The translations under genes and the position numbers were made by a program. Below, in pieces: positions 1 through 4,943 of a stretch of DNA of 52,885 bases. The DNA lies in IMG/VR virus record IMGVR_UViG_3300044613_002635, positions 1 to 52,885 of that record; one strand, 5' to 3'. Every line of letters begins with the position of its first letter. The stretch's first letter is position 1. The DNA comes from a virus. The notes beneath the pieces are model-generated. The model was not told the origin of the DNA. It made no database searches and saw nothing but the letters and a program-made list of their open reading frames with translations.

Positions 1-60
1 ATCATAATAATATAAACCATCAGAAATTCGCTTAAAGGGCGAATTTCTGATAGTAGCTCA
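1..60 (-). repeat. Partial copy (E0) of a structured repeat element
   Basis: Arms ATCAGAAATTCGC (19-31) and GCGAATTTCTGAT (39-51) form a 13-bp hairpin, followed on the + strand by TAGTAGC. The flanks (ATCAG before the stem, CTGATAGTAGC after it) match three fuller copies at 3744, 5248 and 6338, while the inner stem sequence is entirely different. The window start cuts off the other half of the element. It lies beyond the 3' end of the minus-strand gene at 110-355. Confidence 0.6.
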
Positions 61-64
61 AAGA

Positions 65-90
65 ACAACCCCCGCTTGCGCGGGGGTTGT
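65..90 (-). terminator. Hairpin terminator after the 110-355 gene
   Basis: ACAACCCCCGC, loop TTGC, GCGGGGGTTGT form an 11-bp GC-rich stem. Read on the minus strand it is followed by TTCTTTG. It sits 20 bases beyond the stop of the 81-residue membrane protein, as expected for an intrinsic terminator. Confidence 0.75.
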
Positions 91-109
91 GAGGGGCTGA
101 CCTAGCAGA

Positions 110-355
110 TTAGCCGGTCGTGTTGTAGTAGTTCTTCTCCGACTTGCACTCGTTGGCCTTGCAGCACTTCTCAAGGGTCACGATGCGCTGCCACATCTTC
201 TCGTTCTCGCTGTAGAGATCCTTGACCATTTCGTCTTGATGACGAATGATGTTGTTCAACTTCTCGTTCAGTCGAACGCGGAAGTAGGCGATGGCGAAGT
301 AGGCGGCACCTGCGAGGGTGATGACGGTAACGAGCGTGTTGGGATCAATATTCAT
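110..355 (-). CDS. Small single-pass membrane protein (81 aa), unknown function
   Basis: I do not recognise the family. Residues 7-25 form one hydrophobic segment (VTVITLAGAAYFAIAYF). A charged stretch follows that looks like a short coiled coil (RLNEKLNNIIRHQDEMVKDLYSENEKM split over 30-55), then a Cys-containing tail (CCKANEC). The start is fixed by the promoter: TTGACA-16-TATACT, then six bases, then ATG, so translation probably begins at the first transcribed base with no Shine-Dalgarno site. It stands alone, with a hairpin terminator behind it. The composition is GC-rich, unlike the late genes. Confidence 0.75.
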   Translation of the reverse strand: MNIDPNTLVTVITLAGAAYFAIAYFRVRLNEKLNNIIRHQDEMVKDLYSENEKMWQRIVTLEKCCKANECKSEKNYYNTTG

Positions 356-361
356 GTCTTT

Positions 362-389
362 AGTATACCTCGGGGTTTGGGGTTGTCAA
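362..389 (-). promoter_or_regulatory. Sigma70-type promoter, leaderless geometry
   Basis: On the minus strand: TTGACA (384-389), 16-base spacer, TATACT (362-367), six bases AAAGAC, then ATG at 355. The A of ATG falls on predicted +1. Confidence 0.75.
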
Positions 390-404
390 GCAGGAAACAG
401 AAAA

Positions 405-480
405 TAGAAGGGGCGGGAGTTGCACCCACATATTCACGCTTATAAGGCATGCGCTCTAACTACGATTCAGCCACCCTTCT
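405..480 (-). tRNA. tRNA-Ile (anticodon UAU)
   Basis: The minus strand folds as a cloverleaf. The acceptor is AGAAGGG/CCCTTCT. The D arm is a short GCT/AGC stem. The anticodon stem is CATGC/GCGTG with loop CTTATAA, so T33 is followed by anticodon TAT. The variable loop is AATAT, and the T stem is GTGGG/CCCGC. The T loop reads TGCAACT instead of TTCRANY, which is unusual. No CCA is encoded. UAU reads AUA, a codon very common in the AT-rich late genes here and often rare in hosts. The anticodon is assigned by position; no search program was run. Confidence 0.75.
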
Positions 481-590
481 GTGGTGGAGCCTTTTTACGG
501 ATGCTTCCTTGTCCGTGCAACCGTAGGTTGCCTCTATACGGTTGTTGTAGTTACCGCCAAACTCTCTAATAATATAATCTGATTGAGGTA
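481..590 (-). other. Structured leader RNA upstream of tRNA-Ile
   Basis: These bases lie between predicted +1 (about 585) and the tRNA 5' end. On the minus strand they contain a perfect hairpin GCAACC-TAC-GGTTGC (517-531) inside CCGT/ACGG. An overlapping alternative stem ACGGA/TCCGT (about 497-516) cannot form at the same time. One frame (about 440-590) is open and reads protein-like but has no start codon. Its role is unknown; it could be a precursor leader, a small RNA or a gene remnant. Confidence 0.35.
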
Positions 591-591
591 C

Positions 592-620
592 ATTGTACCA
601 CCTCTTTGGTTGGTTGTCAA
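592..620 (-). promoter_or_regulatory. Sigma70-type promoter for the tRNA-Ile transcript
   Basis: On the minus strand: TTGACA (615-620), 17-base spacer, TACAAT (592-597). Unlike most promoters in this arm it has no ATG at +1; it feeds the 481-590 leader and tRNA-Ile. Confidence 0.7.
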
Positions 621-630
621 GTCTGTGATG

Positions 631-733
631 TCAAGCAAAAATTTTGCGGATCTGCTGGTAGCCGTAGTATGCCATCACGGACACTCCCATGACGATGGCT
701 GCGGCTTTGATGTACTTCCAAAAGTTATTCATG
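631..733 (-). pseudogene. Frameshifted small membrane peptide gene (about 33 codons)
   Basis: A good Shine-Dalgarno site (AGAAAGGAAAA) precedes ATG at 733, and the first codons read MNNF. A run of five T then throws the frame. Dropping one T gives WKYIKAAAIVMGVSVMAYYGY and onward to a stop at 631-633, a typical single-span membrane peptide. As written, the ATG frame gives an Arg/His-rich sequence unlike a membrane peptide. Possibilities are a homopolymer error, a real one-base insertion, or slippage. It is the last member of the 1581-753 operon. Confidence 0.4.
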
Positions 734-752
734 GCTTTTTCCTTTCTGTGTT

Positions 753-1124
753 TCAGTTGATGACTTCTGCTGTGACGGGAACGGGCTTTGACCGCTTCCC
801 ATACTTCTTATAGATGGTGTAGGCAAGGTAGGCAAACGCCGCCAAGACACCCATCTTCAACAGGGACGAGAACCATCCGCTGCTGGGCTTCTCATTGGGC
901 TTGCTCTCCGCTTCCTCGGTGTGTGCGTGGTTCTTCTTGCAAGCACATCCCGAAAAGTAGAGACTGCTGTAGTGGCGCAACTCGGATTCAAGATGACGAA
1001 TCTTGTTGTCCTTGCTCAAGAGTTTCCACTTGGTGTCATACAAGTGAATCACGTAGAGCAAGAACACCACGACGAATCCGACTGTGGAAAGTCCAAGCAA
1101 AATGTTGAGATTGTGTGGGGTCAC
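753..1124 (-). CDS. Two-span membrane protein (123 aa), unknown function
   Basis: The start is GTG at 1124 (VTPHNLNILLGL...), because AGGAGG lies seven bases upstream and the GTG overlaps the TGA of the preceding gene (GTGA). The first membrane span is about residues 8-27 (LLGLSTVGFVVVFLLYVI). It is followed by a charged region with a Cys/His patch (GCACKKNHAH) and a second span about residues 90-107 (LLKMGVLAAFAYLAYTIY). I do not recognise the family. The two-span layout and its neighbours (another small membrane peptide and a helical protein) suggest an envelope role such as lysis or exclusion, but that is inference. Confidence 0.7.
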   Translation of the reverse strand: MTPHNLNILLGLSTVGFVVVFLLYVIHLYDTKWKLLSKDNKIRHLESELRHYSSLYFSGCACKKNHAHTEEAESKPNEKPSSGWFSSLLKMGVLAAFAYLAYTIYKKYGKRSKPVPVTAEVIN

Positions 1125-1408
1125 TTGCCGTCCTCCTGTGGAAAGCAGTCCCAACCGTGGTTCTTCGCAATATCAAACGCATCAGGTTGCACATCGCGGG
1201 ATACCCGCCCGCAGTACATCCGCCTCGCCTCGTCTCGCTCGGCGGTGATGGTTGCGATCTCCTGCCGCAGTCGCTTGTTTTCCTGCCATGCCTTTTCGAT
1301 CATCGAAACTGCTTCGGTCGGAGTCATCTCCACGATCACTTCTCCTTCGCACCCCATCAACGTAACGGGGCAGGAAGCATCAATCGTCTTTGGTTTCTTC
1401 TTGCTCAC
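1121..1408 (-). CDS. Small protein with helical mid-region (95 aa), unknown
   Basis: It starts at GTG 1408 with GGAGG nearby upstream, and its start overlaps the preceding gene's stop (GTGA). The N-terminal part (CPVTLMGCEGEVIVEMTP) has two Cys. The middle (about residues 35-60, EKAWQENKRLRQEIATITAE) is predicted coiled coil, and the C-terminal part is Asp/Trp-rich. I do not recognise the family. It is translationally coupled to its neighbours on both sides. Confidence 0.7.
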   Translation of the reverse strand: MSKKKPKTIDASCPVTLMGCEGEVIVEMTPTEAVSMIEKAWQENKRLRQEIATITAERDEARRMYCGRVSRDVQPDAFDIAKNHGWDCFPQEDGK

Positions 1409-1581
1409 TTGCCTTCCTCCTTCCGTAGCCGCTGCACTTCCTTCATGTTTTCCTCCAACGCTGACCGCAGTTCTTCGATGAGTTGCGTGGCGTTTGGTGT
1501 CGCTCCGCTCAAGCCTCGCGTCTTGGCGAGGATGCGGTCGGACTTCTGTGCGAGTGTCATGGCGCAGGTGTTACTGAACAT
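1405..1581 (-). CDS. 58-aa helical protein, first gene of a small operon
   Basis: ATG at 1581 has a clear Shine-Dalgarno site (AAGGAG). The protein is mostly helical and charged, and ends in LRKEEGK. The stop overlaps the GTG of the next gene. The promoter upstream is TTGACA-17-TACACT, with an mRNA leader of roughly 15-20 bases, so this gene is not leaderless. The function is unknown. Confidence 0.7.
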   Translation of the reverse strand: MFSNTCAMTLAQKSDRILAKTRGLSGATPNATQLIEELRSALEENMKEVQRLRKEEGK

Positions 1582-1602
1582 GGCGAGTCTCCTTGTGGGT
1601 GT

Positions 1603-1631
1603 AGTGTAGCAGTTAGGGGTGCGGGTGTCAA
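1603..1631 (-). promoter_or_regulatory. Sigma70-type promoter of the 1581-to-631 operon
   Basis: On the minus strand: TTGACA (1626-1631), 17 bases, TACACT (1603-1608). The -35 hexamer contains the TGA stop of the upstream 57-aa gene (1628-1630), so stop codon and promoter share bases. Confidence 0.75.
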
Positions 1632-1801
1632 GGCTTGATCTGATTATCGTTGAGAGCCTTGAGGATGTTCATTTCCTCCATCTCATCGATCTTTTCGGGA
1701 GTGTATCCCTTTGCCTTCAGTTCGTCTGTCTTGATGGACTGTGCCTTCAACTGGGCGTAGAAGGCGTCAGCGTCAACATGGATGATGGTGGTCTTGCACA
1801 T
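1628..1801 (-). CDS. 57-aa protein of unknown function, leaderless start
   Basis: ATG at 1801 stands exactly six bases after TATAAT, so it lies at predicted +1. The sequence starts MCKTTIIHVDADAFYAQ and ends in a short helical region (KIDEMEEMNILKALNDN). The motif HVDADAFYA resembles the N-terminus of Y-family polymerases, but the protein is far too short for that. The middle (LKAKGYTPEKIDEME) resembles the 3449-3688 protein (LKEEGYTPDEIKRMMG), so the two may share a small helical domain. Confidence 0.7.
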   Translation of the reverse strand: MCKTTIIHVDADAFYAQLKAQSIKTDELKAKGYTPEKIDEMEEMNILKALNDNQIKP

Positions 1802-1807
1802 GGTTGT

Positions 1808-1835
1808 ATTATACCTCGGGGTTTGGGTTTGTCAA
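1808..1835 (-). promoter_or_regulatory. Consensus sigma70-type promoter, leaderless geometry
   Basis: On the minus strand: TTGACA (1830-1835), 16 bases, TATAAT (1808-1813), ACAACC, ATG (1801). Confidence 0.85.
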
Positions 1836-1858
1836 GTGTCGTAGAGAAATACATTCAA

Positions 1859-1932
1859 CGTTCCCGGCAGGATTCGAACCTGCAACCTACAGATTAGAAA
1901 TCTGTGGCACTATCCAGTTGTGCTACGGGAAC
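1859..1932 (-). tRNA. tRNA-Arg (anticodon UCU)
   Basis: Minus-strand cloverleaf: acceptor GTTCCCG/CGGGAAC, D stem GCAC/GTGC, anticodon stem ACAGA/TCTGT with loop TTTCTAA (anticodon TCT), and T arm GCAGG-TTCGAAT-CCTGC. It reads AGA, the main Arg codon of the AT-rich late genes. No CCA is encoded. It lies four bases downstream of the structured element 1937-2025 and is probably cotranscribed with tRNA-Leu. Confidence 0.93.
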
Positions 1933-1936
1933 AAAT

Positions 1937-2025
1937 GGAAGGGGTACTTACGGCCTTTGCGGAAAGAATATGTTTTTCTTTGAACATATTCCGTGACCCG
2001 ACTATATCCGACTATTCGCCCTTCC
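1937..2025 (-). ncRNA. tRNA-like or other structured RNA between two tRNAs
   Basis: The ends GGAAGGG (minus 5' end, 2019-2025) and CCCTTCC (1937-1943) would make a seven-base acceptor-like stem enclosing 75 bases. Inside is a perfect 9-bp hairpin, GAATATGTT-CAAAGAAA-AACATATTC, and a small CTTT/AAAG hairpin. There is no TTCRA T loop and no good anticodon arm, so I cannot call it a tRNA. Its placement between tRNA-Leu and tRNA-Arg argues for a processed RNA, a decayed class-II tRNA or a spacer element. Confidence 0.4.
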
Positions 2026-2058
2026 GTGTTGGGTGCCTTGAAGAAGGACACCCGGTAA

Positions 2059-2131
2059 TAGCGCGAGTGGGAGTCGAACCCACACTTTGTTGATTTTGAG
2101 TCAACTGTCTCTGCCTTTGGACTACCGCGCC
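2059..2131 (-). tRNA. tRNA-Leu (anticodon CAA) on a class-I backbone
   Basis: The 73-base molecule follows canonical numbering: acceptor GGCGCGG/TCGCGCT (G-U at both ends), D stem GTC/GAC, anticodon stem GTTGA/TCAAC, loop CTCAAAA with T33 and anticodon C34-A35-A36, variable loop AAAGT, T arm GTGGG-TTCGACT-CCCAC, and A73. The anticodon reads UUG. Leucine tRNAs are normally class II with a long variable arm; this one has only five variable bases. No CCA is encoded. Confidence 0.88.
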
Positions 2132-2140
2132 ATGATACCC

Positions 2141-2169
2141 ATTTTAGAACAGATCGGGGGTGCTGTCAA
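2141..2169 (-). promoter_or_regulatory. Promoter of the tRNA-Leu/Arg transcript
   Basis: On the minus strand: TTGACA (2164-2169), 17 bases, TAAAAT (2141-2146). Predicted +1 is about 2134, only three bases before the tRNA. The promoter lies within the last codons of the 2144-2440 gene, whose TAA stop is part of the -10. Confidence 0.75.
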
Positions 2170-2440
2170 GATTTTTCTTTTTGTTTTCCGTCAGCCCAAA
2201 CTTCTCATGCAGTTGCTCGTAGAACTCTGCGTTGGGTCGAACCACCTGTTCGTGGAGTCGGTTGCCGTTGATGGCAATCTGTGCTCCCTCTACTGCATCG
2301 TAGTAGGCGTTGATCAGATCCTGTGGAGGGTTGGCATTGCCTTCAAGCCAATGTTCCATGATCAGGTCTGCCACGATTGCAACCCTGTCGTACATCTGCA
2401 GGGCGAAGATTTTTTCATCGAAGTCTAGTGGGGTGTTCAT
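2144..2440 (-). CDS. 98-aa protein of unknown function behind tRNA-Lys
   Basis: The start at 2440 (MNTPLDFDEKIFA) is chosen because GGAGAA lies just upstream; the longer frame runs back into the tRNA-Lys gene. The protein is acidic and helical, with NPPQDLINAYYDAVEGAQIA in the middle. No family is recognised. It is apparently cotranscribed with tRNA-Lys, since the only promoter seen lies upstream of that tRNA. Its 3' end carries the next promoter. Confidence 0.65.
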   Translation of the reverse strand: MNTPLDFDEKIFALQMYDRVAIVADLIMEHWLEGNANPPQDLINAYYDAVEGAQIAINGNRLHEQVVRPNAEFYEQLHEKFGLTENKKKNLDSTPDLF

Positions 2441-2455
2441 GTTGTTTTCTCCGAA

Positions 2456-2528
2456 TGGGATCGGTGGGACTTGAACCCACAACCAATAGATTAAAAGTCT
2501 ACTGCGCTACCGATTGCGCTACGAACCC
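2456..2528 (-). tRNA. tRNA-Lys (anticodon UUU)
   Basis: Acceptor GGGTTCG/CGATCCC has one T-T mismatch. The D stem is GCGC/GCGC. The anticodon stem GTAGA/TCTAT has loop CTTTTAA (anticodon TTT), and the T arm is GTGGG-TTCAAGT-CCCAC. It is 73 bases with discriminator A and no CCA. It reads AAA, the dominant Lys codon of the late genes. The promoter lies eight bases upstream of the tRNA. Confidence 0.9.
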
Positions 2529-2536
2529 GAATGCCC

Positions 2537-2565
2537 ATTATAACCGATGGGCTGCGGCTTGTCAA
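2537..2565 (-). promoter_or_regulatory. Consensus promoter directly upstream of tRNA-Lys
   Basis: On the minus strand: TTGACA (2560-2565), 17 bases, TATAAT (2537-2542). Predicted +1 is about 2530, giving a two-base leader before the mature tRNA 5' end. Confidence 0.85.
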
Positions 2566-2566
2566 G

Positions 2567-2923
2567 TCAGGAGTCGAAGTCCTCGTCCGCATCCGGGTCA
2601 AACGGGTAGTGTTCCCGCTCCGTCTGACCTGCGTACTCCTCGTAGGTCATCTCCATGATCTGCGCGAGCATCATCATGAAGGCGGCGAACCCCAAGTGAA
2701 TCTCGGGCATCCGTCCATCCGCCTTCTCACCCACCATCCAGTCGGTGACGTACTGGATCCCCTTGGCGACGATCATGCGCTGACCCTCGTGCTTGTAGAA
2801 GTTCGGGTGTTCACCTGCGAACTGCATCAGGGTCTTGACGACATCCAACGGGTCGGGCTTGAAAGCCCCCATGTCGATGTCCTTGCGGCTGAAGAAACCA
2901 TCGTACTTGTTCTGCGGTGACAT
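2567..2923 (-). CDS. 118-aa protein of unknown function
   Basis: ATG at 2923 overlaps the upstream stop (TAATG) and has a Shine-Dalgarno site (AAGGAG), so the two genes are translationally coupled. The stretch MQFAGEHPNFYKHEGQ resembles FVTEHPNWADHDED in the upstream protein, suggesting a shared small helical module. The C-terminus is very acidic (DPDADEDFDS). No family is recognised. Confidence 0.7.
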   Translation of the reverse strand: MSPQNKYDGFFSRKDIDMGAFKPDPLDVVKTLMQFAGEHPNFYKHEGQRMIVAKGIQYVTDWMVGEKADGRMPEIHLGFAAFMMMLAQIMEMTYEEYAGQTEREHYPFDPDADEDFDS

Positions 2924-3138
2924 TAGCGAATCTCCTTGAGGGTGGTGTGCAGGGACATGACGAACTCGTACTCCTCATCGGTGACCATATCAGGACCGCT
3001 GATCTGCGTCAGGATGAAGTAGCCTTGAGCGAGGCGGGCAATGTCCTCATCGTGATCTGCCCAGTTGGGGTGTTCGGTGACGAAGTTTGCGATCTCGTTG
3101 ATGAGGTCGGAGATGTCGGTGGTGGTGGGCTTTCTCAT
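2923..3138 (-). CDS. 71-aa helical protein, leaderless first gene
   Basis: ATG at 3138 lies six bases after TACAAT. The protein is helical and acidic (ISDLINEIANFVTEHPNW...). Residues 17-60 look like a shorter version of the core of the next protein, so the pair may be diverged paralogues. The function is unknown. The promoter is embedded in the 3' end of the 3135-3452 gene. Confidence 0.7.
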   Translation of the reverse strand: MRKPTTTDISDLINEIANFVTEHPNWADHDEDIARLAQGYFILTQISGPDMVTDEEYEFVMSLHTTLKEIR

Positions 3139-3452
3139 GTCGGTATTGTAACAGGTTCGGGGTACGGTGTCAAGGTCACGCTGCGAAAATGTTTTACTTG
3201 TTTTGCGAGGCGGATGAAGGTCTGGAACTTCTCATCCGGCATCTCAACCAACAGGTCTAGATTGTAGGTTCCGATGCCGAAAACAAAACTCTGATCTAAC
3301 GATGTGACGATATGAACATCGAACATCCCGGTCGGATCTGCGAAGGCCAGGCATTGGAACACGCTCTTGACCATCTTCTGCAACCTGCGCCGATGCCATC
3401 CCATGGAATTGGTCAACGGGGAGTGCATCTCAATGTGGACGGTGGCTTTCAT
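3135..3452 (-). CDS. 105-aa protein of unknown function
   Basis: ATG at 3452 overlaps the previous stop (ATGA). The N-terminal half is basic (GWHRRRLQKMVKSVFQCLAF); the C-terminal half has short beta-like stretches (FDVHIVTSLDQSFVFGIGTY). No family is recognised. Its last codons (VTLTPYPEPVTIPT) contain the promoter of the next gene, a clear case of overlapping coding and regulatory use. Confidence 0.65.
   Translation of the reverse strand: MKATVHIEMHSPLTNSMGWHRRRLQKMVKSVFQCLAFADPTGMFDVHIVTSLDQSFVFGIGTYNLDLLVEMPDEKFQTFIRLAKQVKHFRSVTLTPYPEPVTIPT
3145..3173 (-). promoter_or_regulatory. Sigma70-type promoter, leaderless, inside a coding 3' end
   Basis: On the minus strand: TTGACA (3168-3173), 17 bases, TACAAT (3145-3150), ACCGAC, ATG (3138). 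Confidence 0.85.
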
Positions 3453-3688
3453 TCGAAGTCCCCATCATCAACAAAGTCGGGAACATCCCGGTCAAGGTCA
3501 TCGTCACCGTAGCAGTAGTCATCGGCCTCGTAGTCGCCCATCATGCGCTTGATCTCATCGGGCGTGTAGCCCTCCTCCTTCAGCATGGCGCGGACTTCGC
3601 TGTCGCTCATGCCTTCAAGGTCGCAGTCATCGTAGGGCAGCACAAGTTCGGTGTCGTTGGACGGGTAGTCGTTGGTGTGGTCGTTCAT
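3449..3688 (-). CDS. 79-aa very acidic protein, leaderless start
   Basis: ATG at 3688 lies six bases after TACCAT. The protein is extremely rich in Asp and Glu, especially at the C-terminus (DDDLDRDVPDFVDDGDFE). A central motif (MLKEEGYTPDEIKRMMG) could be a small helix-turn-helix-like or UBA-like fold and recalls the 57-aa protein at 1628-1801. A DNA mimic is one possibility for such acidity, but this is inference. Confidence 0.7.
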   Translation of the reverse strand: MNDHTNDYPSNDTELVLPYDDCDLEGMSDSEVRAMLKEEGYTPDEIKRMMGDYEADDYCYGDDDLDRDVPDFVDDGDFE

Positions 3689-3694
3689 GCCGGC

Positions 3695-3723
3695 ATGGTA
3701 CCATAGGATCCGGGGGAAGTCAA
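3695..3723 (-). promoter_or_regulatory. Sigma70-type promoter, leaderless geometry
   Basis: On the minus strand: TTGACT (3718-3723), 17 bases, TACCAT (3695-3700), GCCGGC, ATG (3688). Confidence 0.75.
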
Positions 3724-3743
3724 GAGAAAGAGAAAATATATTT

Positions 3744-3824
3744 GGCGTCCGATAACGTCCTGTCCGGGCTACTATCAGGTGGCGCATAAAAATCAGCGGC
3801 CCCCGGGGGCCGCTGATAGTAGCC
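3744..3824 (-). repeat. Structured repeat element E1 with terminator hairpin
   Basis: On the minus strand there is GGCTACTATCAG, then an uninterrupted palindromic stem (ATCAGCGGCCCCC and its complement, 3792-3817), then TTTTTATG, a spacer, CTGATAGTAGCC (3767-3778) and GGACGTTATCGGACGCC. The hairpin plus T run makes a rho-independent terminator for the 4864-3834 operon. The outer GGCTACTATCAG/CTGATAGTAGCC repeats could pair instead of the inner stem. Confidence 0.7.
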
Positions 3825-3833
3825 TCCATATTT

Positions 3834-4130
3834 CTAGTTCATGTTCAGCATCTTCTCCGTCTTCTTGGAGAAGGCTGCGATCCCGTCAATCTTATCCTCA
3901 CCGATCAGGATCCAGTCCTTCTTGATGATGTCGAAGGCGCAGATGTAGCCTTCGGTGGTGTGACGAGTCCCAGTCGGCAGGTTGCCTCCCAGTTGCTTGA
4001 TGAACACGGGGTCAGCCGTGATCTCACGCGAGGTTGGGGTGCCGTCCTTCTTCCTGAACGACACGAACAGCGTATCGTTGTTGGCGAGAGCAAGACGGAG
4101 AATCGTGGACATCGGAAGTTCGTTGATCAT
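3834..4130 (-). CDS. SH3-barrel-like small phage protein (DUF2693-like, 98 aa)
   Basis: The pattern LFVSFRKKDGTPTSREIT ... YICAFDIIKKDWILIGEDKI matches the common phage family in which a 'V.F.KKDGT.R' strand pair is followed by a 'v.D.....wrsF....i' strand (DUF2693/SH3-like, from memory). Two paralogues lie at 6599-6943 and 11412-11981. The role is unknown. It is the last gene of the operon starting at 4864, with AAGGA about 11 bases before ATG 4130. Element E1 follows as terminator. Confidence 0.7.
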   Translation of the reverse strand: MINELPMSTILRLALANNDTLFVSFRKKDGTPTSREITADPVFIKQLGGNLPTGTRHTTEGYICAFDIIKKDWILIGEDKIDGIAAFSKKTEKMLNMN

Positions 4131-4162
4131 GTTCGTATTGTTCCTTGTGTTTGGGTGAACTT

Positions 4163-4190
4163 CCTCCCGGCCCCTTGCGGGGCCGGGAGG
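4163..4190. other. Perfect GC-rich intergenic hairpin
   Basis: CCTCCCGGCCCC, loop TTGC, GGGGCCGGGAGG: a 12-bp stem with no T run on either side. It lies between two genes of one minus-strand operon, so it is more likely an RNA processing, stability or partial-termination site than a full terminator. Confidence 0.6.
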
Positions 4191-4207
4191 CTACATGCAC
4201 CACCATG

Positions 4208-4597
4208 TTAGATCGGAAAGTTGACCTTGCCAAACTCGGCCAAGTGTCGGCGCAGGCACTCCTTCACGATGTCCTGCAGCGGCATGACGCGGATGCCCGT
4301 TTCGCGGAAGGAGGTCTCGGATGCCTGGGCGTAGTAGGACACAGATCCGTCACGGACGCTTTCCACGAATTCTTCCCAGTTCAGACCCAGTTCCGTCACG
4401 ATCATGAGGACGAGGGTCTTCTCGGCATCCGTGAACCATCCGAACGGCAGGGACACGGTGATCTCGCACAGGGCGAGGGCCGCGTTGATCTCGGCGGGGT
4501 TGTCCTTGAACTCCGGCGTGTTGTTGGCGGTCAGGACGAGGGAAACAACGAGGTCATCAATCTTGGCGAGGCGGACGGGCTTGGTGGTGTTCTTCAT
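4208..4597 (-). CDS. 129-aa protein of unknown function
   Basis: ATG at 4597 has AAGGA upstream. The protein is mostly helical with hydrophobic stretches (LVVSLVLTANN; ALALCEITVSLPFGWF; LVLMIVTELGLNW) and no clear membrane span. No family is recognised. It is the middle gene of a three-gene operon (4864 to 3834). Confidence 0.65.
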   Translation of the reverse strand: MKNTTKPVRLAKIDDLVVSLVLTANNTPEFKDNPAEINAALALCEITVSLPFGWFTDAEKTLVLMIVTELGLNWEEFVESVRDGSVSYYAQASETSFRETGIRVMPLQDIVKECLRRHLAEFGKVNFPI

Positions 4598-4615
4598 GGT
4601 GGTGTTCCTTGTGGG

Positions 4616-4864
4616 TTAGGCGTTGAGGCACTTCTTCATGCGTTCGTCTGCTCGGCGGGACATATCCGCATCCAACTCACTCGCCAACTTTGCTTCTTCC
4701 TTCATGCGGCGGAGGAGGTACTGGAGCGCCCGCAGGTCGTGTTCGTTCGTGTTTTCTGCGAGGTTGCCCAAGTACCAAAGCGAGGAGGTGACATAACCGT
4801 AGGCGTAGGCGTGGTCGTGGGTGACGGAGGCGGGGATCTTGACGGTGGTGGTGCTGTTCTTCAT
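4616..4864 (-). CDS. 82-aa helical protein, leaderless first gene
   Basis: ATG at 4864 lies six bases after TACAAT. The protein is helical and charged at the C-terminus (LRRMKEEAKLASELDADMSRR). It starts MKNSTTTVKIPASVTHDHAYAY; the next gene also starts MKNTTKPV. The function is unknown. Confidence 0.7.
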   Translation of the reverse strand: MKNSTTTVKIPASVTHDHAYAYGYVTSSLWYLGNLAENTNEHDLRALQYLLRRMKEEAKLASELDADMSRRADERMKKCLNA

Positions 4865-4870
4865 GTCGGT

Positions 4871-4899
4871 ATTGTAACAGGTCGGGGTGCGAAAGTAAA
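4871..4899 (-). promoter_or_regulatory. Sigma70-type promoter, leaderless geometry
   Basis: On the minus strand: TTTACT (4894-4899), 17 bases, TACAAT (4871-4876), ACCGAC, ATG (4864). The -35 sits in the T-rich tail of the preceding terminator. Confidence 0.75.
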
Positions 4900-4934
4900 G
4901 GGGGACAGAAAGAATATTTCGCTTTCTGTCCCCC
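4900..4934 (-). terminator. Hairpin terminator after the 4944-5192 gene
   Basis: GGGGGACAGAAAG (4900-4912) pairs with CTTTCTGTCCCCC (4922-4934), a 13-bp stem. The minus-strand continuation TTTACTTT serves both as T run and as the next -35 region. Confidence 0.75.
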
Positions 4935-4943
4935 CACAGGGGT

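Noticed and set aside
586-597. Short plausible ORF from the ATG inside TACAATG of the tRNA-Ile promoter (19 codons)
   Set aside because: The ATG lies upstream of predicted +1 and would not be transcribed from this promoter.
1740-1801. DinB-like motif HVDADAFYA at the start of the 57-aa protein
   Set aside because: It resembles the first strand of Y-family polymerases, but the protein ends after 57 residues and has no other polymerase motif; chance similarity is more likely.
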